Origin: Melanocharis versteri
Taxonomy: Eukaryota > Chordata > Aves > Passeriformes > Melanocharitidae
Assembly: GCA_013397845.1 (NCBI GenBank)
Contig: VZTG01002000.1
Location: 459,477 to 523,476, forward strand
Reading direction: 5' to 3'
Length of the DNA stretch: 64,000 bases
Each line of letters starts with the position of its first letter. The stretch's first letter is position 1. Positions 1 to 12,500 of the stretch are shown in pieces. Both the position numbers and the translations under genes were made by a program. The notes under the pieces were generated by a model. The model was given only the letters and a program-made list of their open reading frames with translations. It made no database searches and was not told the DNA's origin.

Positions 1-3000
1 GAACAGGCAGATAAGAAGCACACCTATTTGTTTAATAACATCAAGGGAGAAAAAATGCTGGCTCATCCATTTTGTTGTTCAGTTGCTCAAAAGGATCAAA
101 ATACCAATTAACTTGCTGGCTTAAAAAATCTTTGATATCCTTACATTTACTGACATTTTGAAACTCTTCTTCATACTTGCCTAATGTCTTTTTGATTATG
201 AACAAAGAAGTGCCAATCTGTTTAGCATTTGACCTGTTTTCTCAAACATTTTTATGTATTCAACTACTTAGTTCCTGAAAACACTTGACTAGTCATAGCT
301 GTAAGTTGAAGAAAAATGTTTCTTGTTCCACTGATAGCTTTTTAAAGTATTGTTTGATTTTATTTGCAAGAGCAAAAGAGAATAGAATTTCTTTTAAACT
401 AAAGCATGAGCTAAACAAAGGAGAAAGAACATCCCCTCTCCCGCCCCCGCTTATATTCTGAACTCAGAAGTCTTTTTTGCTGTTGTAGAAATTACTAAAT
501 CTACTTCCCTCTCCTTCCCTTTTCTTTCCTTAACAAATTACACCAAGTTGGACAAAAACCTGGGGAGCAATTGACAAGATGTTAACCACAACTTGCTCTT
601 ATCTGCAGGAATGGAAAGCTACAGTCAATGCTGTTTTTATTACCATTACTTTTCAAGGTTGTACTCAAATTCAGCATGTTTTTGAATGAAAAGGATCTCC
701 TGATAAGAGAAGTCTCAATTTCATCTCAATTTACACTAATTTCTCTGGAGTTAATCTTAGTTCACTTATGTGTAAATTGAATAAAAGTTAAGGTTAATAA
801 TTCCGCTTTCAGCCTCTTCAGGATGTTGCAAAGATATGTTAATGATCATAAAAATTAATCCGTTAAATGTGCTTTAGAATGGTGTGACCTCTCTAAAATT
901 AGTCATATAACATAAAAAAAGTTGGTAAAGATCATGTCTGAAAATTAAATTGCCTTGATGGACAAATAAACATGTTAGTTACCCTTCCTGGTATATATAA
1001 TCTGTAGTGTTTTTCCATTACATATTCATTGGGTGTACTAATATATTATATATCAGAAAAACTAATAATTTTTCAGAATTAATTTATTAAACTCTGGTTT
1101 ATCATTCAAGGTATCTGAATGCACTAGTTTACAAGCATAAATCTATGCCATCTCTGGATTTTAGAAAGGACTATGAAACTGTTTTCCCTTTAGCATTATA
1201 TCACAGAATCACAGAATATGCTGAGTTAGAAGGGACCCATAAGAATCATCGAGTCCAACTCCTGGCCCTGCAGAGCACCACCCCCAAGAGTCACACCATG
1301 TGCCCAAAAACATTGTCCAGATGCTTCTTGAGCTCTGTCAGGCTTGGTGCTGTGACCACTTCCCTGGGGAGCCTGTTTCAGTGCCTGACCACCCTTTGGG
1401 TGAAGAACCTTTTCCTGATATCCAACCTAAGCCTCCCCTGACACCACTTCAGGCCATTCTGTTGGGTCCTGTCACTGGTCACCAAGAGATCAGTGTTGCC
1501 CCTCCTCTTCCCTTCATAAGGAAGTTGTAACTGAAGTGAGGTCTCCCCTCAGAGTCCTCCTCTCCAGGCTGAACAGACCAAGTGACCTCAGCCGCCCTTC
1601 ACATGGCTCCCCCTCAAGGCCCTTCACCATCTTCATTGTGCTCCTTTGGACACTTCTCTATAGTTTAACACCTTACACTGTGGTGGCCGAAACTGCACGT
1701 AATATTGAAGGCGAGGCCGCCCCAGAGCAGAGCAGAGCAGAGCAGGACAATCCCTCCCTTGCCCGGCTGGCGATGCTGTGCCTGATGCCCCCCAGGACAT
1801 ACTCGGCCTTCCTGGCTGCCCGGGCACTGCCGACTCACATTCAACTCTCCAGTGACCGGGACCTCCAGGTCCCTCTCTGTGGCACTGCTCTCCAGCACCT
1901 CACTCCCCAGTCTGTCTGTACATCCAGGGTTGCTCCATCCCAAGTGCAGAACCTGGCACTTTCCCTTGCTGAACTTTATACGGTTGGTGATATCCCAGCC
2001 TTCCAATTTGTTGAGGTCTCTCTGCAGGCCCTTCCTGACTTCAAGAAATCAACAGCTCCACTTGGTTTTGCATCATCTGTGAACTTGCTTATCACATCTG
2101 TATCGCTTCCAGCCTGGATCCGAGCCATTTATGAGGATGTTGAGGAGCACAGGGCTGAGGATGGAACTGTGGAACCCCGCTTGTGGCTGAACACCAGCCT
2201 GATGTCACTCCATTTGCTAAAACCCTTTGTCCAAACTGTGAGCAGGTTGCTGACCCACTGCATGACATGTTCATCCAGGTTTGTGCTGGACATTTTGTCC
2301 TGAAGGATACTGTGAGAGAGAATATCGACAGCTTTACTGAAATCCAAAAAAATTACATCAACTGGCTTCCCTTGGTCAGCTAGGTGGGTTACTTTGTCAT
2401 TAGAGAAAATCATGTTTGATAAGCAGGACTTTCCTCTCATGAAGCTCTGCTGTCTGTGACCAGTGACTGTGCTGTCTTTCAGATGTTTTTCAATACCTCC
2501 CAGAATAATCTTCTCCGTAACTTTATCAGGCACTGAAGTAAGACTAATGACTTGCTTTCAGTAGATTCATTAATTCTATATTGTCTGGATGAGCAACCTC
2601 CAGTTCAAAAAATATCACGACATGGTTGATTCAGTCATTCACTACTTGTTCCTACTATTGCCTAAATGGTTAATGGTAGTGCTTCTGCTCATTGTTGAAT
2701 CACCAATCCTACACACTGAAAACCAGTAAATACTACACAAACCCACATTTAAAATAGAGGAAACCATAATTATCATGTAGCCATATTGCCATCATAAAGA
2801 CAATAGCATTTCCTGAATCAAATTTATAATTCTTTGAGATCGAGAATATGTATTAAAGCCAGTAATAGTAGCCATGAGAAGGGTTATGGTGAACAAAGAT
2901 CTGATTATAATTCATGATATCTACAAGATAAATGATGCTGCAAAGCTAAATCTGAAGCTTTTATATCAGTTCATTCTTAAACATGCGCACATTTTTCATA

Positions 3001-3313
3001 TGATGGCTGAAGGTCACTGACCTTCCAAAATCCTTGAATTATCTGAGCAGGATGTATAATTTTCACTTGTTGCCTCTGCAGAGGGAACCATGGGGACAGG
3101 CTTGCTACTTGTGTTCACTGCTGGTTTCACACTGATTGCTCTCCATTAGAGATCAGATATCTCTTGTAGTCTTTATCTCTGAAAGTCCCTGCACTCATTA
3201 GAGATTCAGACCACACACCTACGAACAATGTTTGTAGAACTTTCTGTACTTAAATATAGGATATATCTTACTGAATGGAATATTAGAAAAAAGTCCTATT
3301 ATACAAGACTTAC
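1..3313 (-). other. MYO3B: MYO3B intron (continues past left edge)
   Basis: This is downstream intron sequence of at least 3.3 kb. It holds the 1.35-kb CR1 copy described separately. The flanks (1-1200 and 2551-3313) are AT-rich, and I see no exon, RNA gene or other recognisable element in them. The exon following FVK (the converter start) was looked for and not found. Confidence 0.7.
1201..2550 (-). mobile_element. CR1 non-LTR retrotransposon, 5'-truncated, degenerate
   Basis: Read on the minus strand, this is the 3' part of a CR1 LINE: a reverse-transcriptase remnant followed by the 3' UTR. The element ends at 1201 with the imperfect octamer repeat typical of CR1 tails (TCACAGAA repeated on the plus strand). 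The interval 2129-2533 still translates to RT-like sequence with RQQSFMRGKSCLSNMIF and VDVIFLDFSKAVDILSHSIL, but frames break downstream. The copy is old, truncated and not functional. CR1 is the major avian LINE, which supports a bird origin. Outer edges are approximate. Confidence 0.93.
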
Positions 3314-3519
3314 CTTTTTACAAACTCTTCAAAGAGGATGCGATGAGAATACCCTTTTTGACGTATTTTGACAGTTTCCAGAATTCCAGTGTATCGTAGC
3401 TGCAGCAGAACTCTCTCGTGAGAAAACATCAGTGCTTCTCGATCATCATTAGGTTTAATGCAGCGGATAAAGTGAGGCTGTCCAACAACCATTTTGGATA
3501 AAAGATCCATGAGAGAATA
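3314..3519 (-). CDS. MYO3B: MYO3B exon (window exon 18): RCIKPN segment and SH1-helix region
   Basis: This 206-nt exon has acceptor CTCACTAG and a strong donor AAAAG|GTAAGT. It encodes YSLMDLLSKMVVGQPHFIRC, IKPNDDREALMFSHERVLLQ, LRYTGILETVKIRQKGYSHR and ILFEEFVK, plus two bases. HF.RCIKPN and V..QLRY.G.LE are signature myosin sequences leading to the converter. Where conventional myosins carry the SH1 Cys, this protein has KIRQKG, as class III motors do. The next exon is not visible in 1-3313. Confidence 0.97.
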
Positions 3520-6500
3520 CTAGTGAGGAAAACAAAAAAGATCACATACTTGACAAAAAACTGCAATGTAACTACTTAAGCAGGAGATTCATATTTGTAA
3601 ACAGTTTGTAATGCTTGATTATATTTTAATCTGTAATGTTTATCTCCATTTTCTTTTTATTAATTTTTAAGATTTCAGCTGAAACATGGAACCTATTAAA
3701 AATTCTCAGTTGTAAAAAAAATTAAATATTCTGAATCTGATTTCTCACTTCTTTCACCTCTCTTCATCTCCTTATATCACATTTCCATAGCTGAAGAAGT
3801 CCATTAAAAAAAATAAAATTGAAAATTGTCCTAACTATAATTCTACTGTAGACACATTTGACTGATCAAATATCCCCAACAGAAACACAAGCTTTACTGT
3901 GAAACGATCGCTGAAATTCACAGCAAATCATGGAGAAAGGATTGCAATAAGTCATCAGTTCAGTGCTCTGTCCACAGAGAACACTAGATGTATCATCTTT
4001 AACATCTCAGGTACGTCTCTGTTACATGCATTTTTCAGAATCACTGAGAATATAAACCGCACAGTCTCCCTAGAAATCTGTTGAACTGCTATATTATCAC
4101 GACTGCTCATAAAGTTCTCAGCATCTAACATAAATCTTCCCGCTGAAATGTAGGCCCATTGCTTCTTTTCCTATCCACTCTGGACACAGAAAACAATTTA
4201 CTCCATTTCATTTTAAACTAAAATGAAAAACATTTGATCCGATCATATATATATATATTTTTTTCTGACTCCTCTGAATACTGATACTTCTGCTCCATAC
4301 TCACCTCATTAAGCTGTTTTATGATAAGTATGTGTTATCAACTACCTTCAATCTCATATACCCACATGTGTCTCAAAATTACATACAATTGCAAGCTGAT
4401 TGCCATCACCTTGCTGCAGGCTGCATGTGTATTACAGTGTACTTCCACACTTACTCCCCCATGACACTTTTTTTTCTTTTTACAGTTCCTACACAGCTGG
4501 CATTTGTGTGGTTCTGTGCAAGAGCACTCTAAGTGCACATGTATATGACAAGTCTGAATGTGTGTCCCTGTACTCCCCACACAGGGGCAACATCTCAGTA
4601 TACACCTCTCCTCTATAGCTTCCTCTATACCCTTCCTTACACTATTTTACAAGACAAATTGAACAGGTATTCCCACACAGCTTGAAGCTTTGACTCACAC
4701 TGGCTAGCACAAGTCTGTGAACTTCCCTATTCTGCATGGTACAAGCGCAGCCCAAGAGCCAACTGCTGAAAACTTATCCACTTCGCAATGACTGCAAGAA
4801 AAAAGCAGTAACCAAGAGTCTTGGACCAGCACCTTCTTGACTCCTAAGCTTCCAGTTCCAACATTCCCAATGCCCTTTCACTGCCTGTTTGATTTAAACA
4901 CACATGCAGAATACGCATTACCTCAGGCAGGATTACTACTGATAAAATGGCAATCTGTATGATTTACAACAGCACTTCAAGAAGATGGATTTTTTTTTAC
5001 TCATTAGCAGAAACGAAAAATCTTAATCTTTAAAGGTATGTATGCCTCAGCTTCTGAAAAAATATGAAGACTTTAGTGATAACATCTCTTTTATTTGCAC
5101 AAAATTGGTGTTCTGTTTATAACGAGACCTGTTCTAGACCTCTAGCATTTTAGACAGAAAATAATCTAGGCTTTAGATTCTGTTATCAATGTACTCAGTG
5201 AAATTATAAAAATACAAATATGAGGAAACAAAGAGAAAAAAGCAAAAAAAAAGTTGATGAATCTACAAAGGCCTTGTAACAGAATAAAAAAATTCTCTTA
5301 TATTTCTCTTTGATCTTACTATCCCACAAATATTTTACATATATTTATTGTTCTTATTATCTAAATGCTTGGTTTCATTTTAATTTTTGTACCCTAAAAT
5401 AGGAAGCCATAGTTTGCCGCTTCATGTTGGTTGTTTCCTCAGGATGCCGCATAACCTCCATTGTGTCAACCTGGAAGACAAAACTCTGATGTTAGGACAG
5501 TTCCAGAAACACCGCAGACCCACCCCACCTTGCCCATGAAAGCTGGCTGCAGCTTTTGTTATAGTCATTCCTTCAGGTGTGAGTACTTCAGAGTACTTTA
5601 TCAGAGTTAGCAAGGCCAGCTTCTAACAGATGCAGGACACACACTGATTTCAGAGAGGTCTCTAAGCATTTTGTACTTTTTTTGATAGGGCAAGAGCACT
5701 CTAGATTTATGATAGTATAATATTCAGCCAACGAAGTAGCTGTCAAGTTGCAATACCTTAGGAACTGATTCCTAAAAAGTATTCCTCTTACTGCCACTAC
5801 AATGAACTCCAACAGGACTTACATATATAAGAAGAGTGATGATATTTGTAACAGCCAGGAAGTAAATTAACTGCTTCATTTGGCTCATGTATGGGAAAAA
5901 TACTATAGGATAATGAGTGGCAAACAAAGCAGGTAGTCTCAGAACATGTAAGTCTGTTCCCTTCTCCTACTGTGGTTACTATGAATTAGTTTATACTGCC
6001 ATTTTGATGCCAAGAATCTCAGCAATCTTATTCTGCTGAACTGCCACAGTATACCACTTTTTCAGCACTGCAGAAGAGTTATTTTTAGAGGATATATATG
6101 GACAGTGAAAATACTGCTCCTTGCAGATTTTAGTTATATTGGTAGTACAGCTGTTCTTATCAAAATGAAACCAGAATTTATGAATGAGTATAACTGTGGT
6201 TATCCATAACAAGCAGATTGTGTTGCTGCATTACAGCTCAACAAAATTAAAGAAAATTAACCAGCACCCTGTTTGCATGGAGCATTAACAGCATTTTAGC
6301 ATTCACTTACTTTGTGGCAGTTTACCATCTGCTCTGACCAGGTGGCATTTGTTTGAACCAGATAATGCTGTTGTCAGCACCTGTGCTACACTTCCCGGAC
6401 TTTGCTCCATAGAGTGACTTCCAACAATCACTAACTTAAGAACACTCTTCTGGACACTGACATAATTGCTGAAAGATTACAGTTCTCAATAATGTAACTG

Positions 6501-9500
6501 AGACTCTTACCTTCAGGAGATATTTAGGAGACTGCATGCAAAATACAAAGGAAATGAAGCGCTAAGTAATAATAGATCAAAAAAATGAATTTGGTGTTGG
6601 GGAAGAAATCAAAAGAAATCTAGTGAGGTCAAGATTCAGAACACAGGTGGTACAAATGAAGACAGAGTTCAATAAGGGTGACCGTAAAAATTTCAGTATG
6701 TTTTTTTAATCTGTGATGTTCTCGCCCAGAGTGGCATACATGCATTGGTACACATCTCAAACTAACACATGAGAAGAAGAAGAAAAAAAGAATAAAAAAA
6801 GAGTGATGCAGTTTGTTAACAGAACACTCAGTAATATATTCCAGGAAAAATGCCTTATCAGCACAGGTAACATCAAACATCTTAGGAGGTTATATGACAA
6901 AGTAAGTATCAATGACCTAATCGAAACAGCAGGCATGTCCATGGGGAAGGATATGGGAATGTTTCAGGATTATCTCGGCAAGACACCTAGTTTCTGAGGA
7001 TTGTTATCTACATCTCTAGTAAATGTCAGGTAGAAGACAAAAGCCGTAAGAGTGAACACTGACAGTAAGTTCAGAATAACTGGTAATATTTAATATTACA
7101 CAATTTAATTATAAATAAGATCAAATCAAGAACAAAAGCAAAGAGTTTGAGGACTGATCTGAGCCCAAATGCCAATGAATTTTAGGTTCTAAGTAGGATT
7201 CTTCTCTGCCTAGAAAAGCAGAGACTCAGTGATATTATTGTTTGAAATTGAGCACTCACAACCTCTCATATTCATATCTCAAATATCTGCTGGTCAATAA
7301 AGGACAGTGTCATCTCCTTTTCACGGCTGCTTATTTTCACCAAAACTGTAGAATCTTACCATCTTGGGACTGCCACTCTATCAAATATGGTTTACAACAG
7401 GCTGCTGGGCTCAAAAGAGTTTTATTTTAGTTTGTGTTTTTTTGGGGGGCAAAAGGGAATGAATGCACAGAAAGACAGATGGTCAGAAATGTAGAGGAGA
7501 TGCAAAACAGTTTTTCTCAGAAAATTAGGCTAAAAGCAGGATAGTTAGATTTCTTGTCCTATGAATGAAGTTGTAAATTCAGATCTGCGCAATATGTAAG
7601 AACTAGAATCAATTTCCAAATCTTTCTGACAAGAAACGTTTGAAGTTTTCATTAGAAAAATTCTGATAGACCCTGAAGCTGGGGGGATTTTCTTGTAAGA
7701 CTTTTTAGAAGTTTCGTCTGTCGTTAATTTACAACATTGCTTGTCTATGAAGCCACACAATTTTATAGAAGGGCAACAACCTCATGTACAACAGACAATA
7801 GGCTTTCTCACAACTGGCTTGCTAGAAGACGACAGAACGTAATAATAATGTCATGATATAAGAATGTCATGATATCTTATCTTTTAAATCACTAGCTACT
7901 CTTTTTAGACAAAAATGAAGATATTTCAACTGTTAAGTCACATTTTTACATAACAGCTGTAGTGATTTACAATATGAATTTATACAATTACAACTGTAAT
8001 GGAAAACAGCCTGACCTACAAAAGTCAAACTGTTTCATCACTAAAAAGATTGCTTCTAATAGTTTTGAAACAATATAAAAAGAACAATTTATGACATCGT
8101 GTCACCTTATGAAGTCACTCGAAATTATGACTTCCCACATATTGACCACACCTGCTGCTGGCATGGTAAGAAATATTGTAAAAAAATTTCCAAACTTCCA
8201 AGCAAAATTATTACATTTGTATTTTTTAAAACAAATTTTAAAATAATAATTTAAAATATGTTTCCTGAAGTTGTTTTAATTATGTGCTTTACAAAACTCT
8301 ACAAAATAGTTTTTTATCTAAAAAGCATTTAAATTAACATTTTCTGATAGTGTTGCACTTACGCATGTCTTTTCTTTTAGCTCCTTTTAAAAAGTTTGAA
8401 GGGCAAGCAAAGCCCACTTAAACAGTACTTATTAGCCTATTCTGTTTAGTAAAGCTCTAGAAGTGAACTGCTCTATTACATTCCTGCTGTATCAATAAAA
8501 TGCATTCTTAGAAAGCTTACGCTGAATACAGCTGGATGTGGAAGACAATGTGTATGTAACACAAGAAAATTGGAAAGACCACCCTTCAGCACTGAAAGTA
8601 TTTACACCAGACAGGAAATAATAGTCTGAAATCCACATCTGTATTTGCAGGTACAGTGAAGGATATAGACATCTGGATGACATAAATCACCACACTAATG
8701 TTTGAGCATGAGCTCCAAATACCAGAAGACAATAAGAAGAAATAGAAACCCCAAAACATAAGATTTTGTAGATTTTTGAACAGTTGCTGTTACCATACTT
8801 GTTTTTAAAATTTATTACTGTTTGCTTTGAAGGCAAAAAAACCCAAACCCCCAAACCTTAACTAAGCTAACTCTAACAAGTACTACCAAGGAAGGGGGAG
8901 GGGGTGTACATACCATCAGTTTCAAGGGACAAGAGGTTTCCTCACAAATTAAGTGTACTCAGTTGTAATCCTACCAATGGCCACAAAACTATCCCATCAT
9001 TTTGCAGTTACACCACATACTTTCATGGCAAAATTCAAAAGCATTTAAATTCTACAGTTCTCTTTGCAGAATAGTGATTTTGCTGAGTCGTTCTTTCCCA
9101 GTCATCTACCAGTCACAAACATCTCCTGGTTTTTCACTTCCAAGTTGAATAAAAAAGAAATAGATTTTTTAAAAAAATTATTTTGCCTTTCACGCTGTTA
9201 AATACACCATTCAGATTTTACCTAATAAGACCTTTTTCTATGTCAAAATTGTCAGAGGAAAATCTTGACCCCATTAAAATAAAGAGGACTATTGATATCG
9301 ATGTAACTGAGATTTCACTCCAAAGGTTTAAAGATTAATCAGTAGTAAATTGATTCTTCCCTGCATTCTACAACAGGTTCATCTCTAAACCTGGAAACCA
9401 TGCTCCAAGAAAAGGTGCGTGTCACTGATAGTAAAGGTAGACTCTTATTTGGTAAGAACCTCTTTATATACCACATCAGCTAAGTATTGTGTACATAGTC

Positions 9501-12500
9501 TCACTGTAGTATTTTATAAACAACTGCCTGTCCTCAAAGGGAGCACTACTAACCTTGATACGCCCAGCACTGAGCTGCGGAGGCAAAGACCGAGAGGCTG
9601 CTGTCACTCTGGCTCTTGCTTGTGCCAAATTACCTGTTCAAAAGGAAAGAAATTCATACTTCAAAAACTATTTAAGAAGATTAGAAGGGAAAAATTTGCA
9701 CGGCGTAAAATCAGTTTGTACAATAGTACTAAAAACAGCAGACATCACCACACTTATTCCACACCCCTCTCATTACCAATTGTGCCTGCAGAGCATTCAG
9801 CACAGGCATGACAGAGAGCAGTGTTGATTTAGAGGGGAGGAAAAAGTCAGTGATAAGGTGGTATGTCACTGACCTTAGCTACTGAGCTGATGAAAACAAC
9901 GACAGCACAAAAGCATACAGCTCAATCACTAGTAATCAATTTCTCTGTGACCCATTGAGAGATTTCAAAGAGCAAAAAGACTACAGAAACAATCGTGTTT
10001 CTATGAAATCATATGGATCCTCAAGTGTTAAGACAGTATCTTAAACTCACAAACAAACGAGAGATGAGAAAATGGTAAGATATCATTTTTTGACCTTTTG
10101 ACATTTAATTCTCGATCTTATTGTAACTCAGGGTTTTTAAAGACTGACTCAATTTCCCAGGCAAAAATATATTGTGGTGTCAAGCAAAAGATTAGTGCCT
10201 TTTTTAAAATGTAAGGTATGACGTGTCCTAAACTTTTTCTTCTTTACTTGTAGAAAGCCAAAGTCATCACAAAATAGCTTTTCAAAATAAAGCCTAGGAG
10301 AAGAGAGAGGAAGTGATATCGGACTTGCATATGCAAGACACTCCGTATATTTCAAAGTTTTAGCAAGTCTAGCACAAGATGTCCAAATGTTTTCTCTGGC
10401 TATATCTTCAGAGGCTAAACTGTGATTAATAGCATTGAAAGAACCCTTTGAAGCAGGATTGGTGACATCAAAGCCCTAATCCATGGGTGGCAGGATTTTT
10501 ATAATGAGTGGGAAGCATTTTAACACATTTCAAAGGATTTACAGCATGAATAAACAATAGGCCTCTGCAGATGTACCACACACCTTTCAGAACCAGAACA
10601 CATAAATAAGTGTCTATTTTAATTTAAATGTAAATAAAGTGTTAACACTTCTTTCAGATGCTAAATGACTTGTTTGCATCAACTCTGGTGTTTAGCTGTT
10701 TGCTTTACAGAAAGTCAGTAACTCTAAACAGTCTTCAGAGTTTTGCTAAACTGTGTATTACATAACTAGTAAGGAGGCAGGATGGGAAAAACGAAAACCA
10801 AGAATACCAAATCGCTGGTAAAGAAAACCAATCGCTGGTAATAATTCCCTATGAGAGCAGAGCAAACCCAGTGTCCACTGTAACACTGAAAGGAACTTTT
10901 GCTCTTACTTTCCTCTGAACAAGAAAAATACCAAACCCCTGAAAACAATGTGGGGGCCAGCACTCAAACAGAGCATTCTTCATTCAAACATTCTGAATTC
11001 CTTTAAAGAAGTATTTATCTTTTAAGCTGCTGGCACTGGTATTGACACAATGCTGCAGAACTGACATGTCATTTCCAGATCTAACATCATATGTTACCTG
11101 ACAGCCTAAACCACAGTCTAGAACACAAGGTATGTCCACTATTTTGAGAACTGCTTTAGGCTATTATACTGGGTATGTTAATGAGAACCACAACTGTTTG
11201 GGAAATCTTGAATATCTACGCACATACGTGGCACATATCGTAAATACATGTATATCTCCAAAGTTAACATGAGGATTTTAATGAACAAGTAGGTAGTGAA
11301 ATAATTTTTCTCCTAGTTGCAATTTTTCTATTTTTGTATGTTAGAAATTACTCTTTTGGGCCTTTTTTGGCTAAAATAGCCTGGAAAGGTTGTTTTTGGC
11401 TAGGTTTCAGATTAGCAAGTCTAAAGCTTGAAAGCCTTGCACTGAAGAACTCGCAACACAACATGTGATAAAAGAGGGGAGTTGGGACTCTCAATCAGAC
11501 TGTTTAAAATTACTAAAATTTTGTTGCATTTTCTAACAACTTAAAAAACTCTAATAACCAAATAAAAATTGCAATGGTTCTATAGCTGCTCAAGGTTCAC
11601 CACACTCACTGCCAGCATTAGGTTTCTAGGGTTCGTAATTAATATCCCTGAGGTCTCCCTTAGTTTCTCATGCAAAACTAAAACTAAACATTTCTGATCT
11701 GGTAAGCCAAGCAAATAAATAAAGCTTTTCATTAATCAAAAATCTTTAATGACTTCACAAACAAAAAGAAAACCAAAGTGTTCAGTTCCCACTTGAAAAA
11801 GAAACGCTTTACTTATCATGCCTTTGTTCAGTAGTTACTTCCCTCTAGGAATGGATTCTTATCAGTGCTTATTTCATGCGTCAGGTGAATTCCCATGTAA
11901 TTACTTGTAGCATTAGATTGAATCCATGGAAAAAGTATTACTAGAATTTTCTTTTTCAGCTGAAACACAAAATGATGCTTCAATAAAAGTTTCTGAATTA
12001 CTCATCTGATGTAACTCACGCTCGGGAAAAATAACTACCAATCTTTAACATGTCTAAGCCATTAAAACTAATGAATAGAATAAATGTGGTTTGAAAATTA
12101 GTCTACATAATAAGAAATGTTTCACCCAGAGTTAGCATCGTGTTCACAGTCAGTAAAATTTGGCACCTATCCCTGCATTTGATTTTCATTTACAAGGTAA
12201 TTTATACCTTAACACATTAAAATAATTAAATGTTATTCCACTTCATAAAAAGCATCAACATTTGAAGAACAAATGTTTTTATATAATAACATAGGCAGCT
12301 TGAACTGCCATGGGTTCCTTAAAAGGTAAAACTGGTTAAAGGTTGAAAGATTGCACTGCACCTTTCGTAAGTCTAGCTTCACATCAATTATATGGTCAAA
12401 ACTCCAGAGAAAATACAAATGACACCCCTGTAGACCAAATGCTACCTACATTAAATCCAAGTCCATAAAATGGACCAACTAAGCGATATAAAACCCTCTC

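Noticed and set aside
1536..2303. 255-residue open frame on the plus strand
   Set aside because: It is the antisense of the CR1 element, not a gene.
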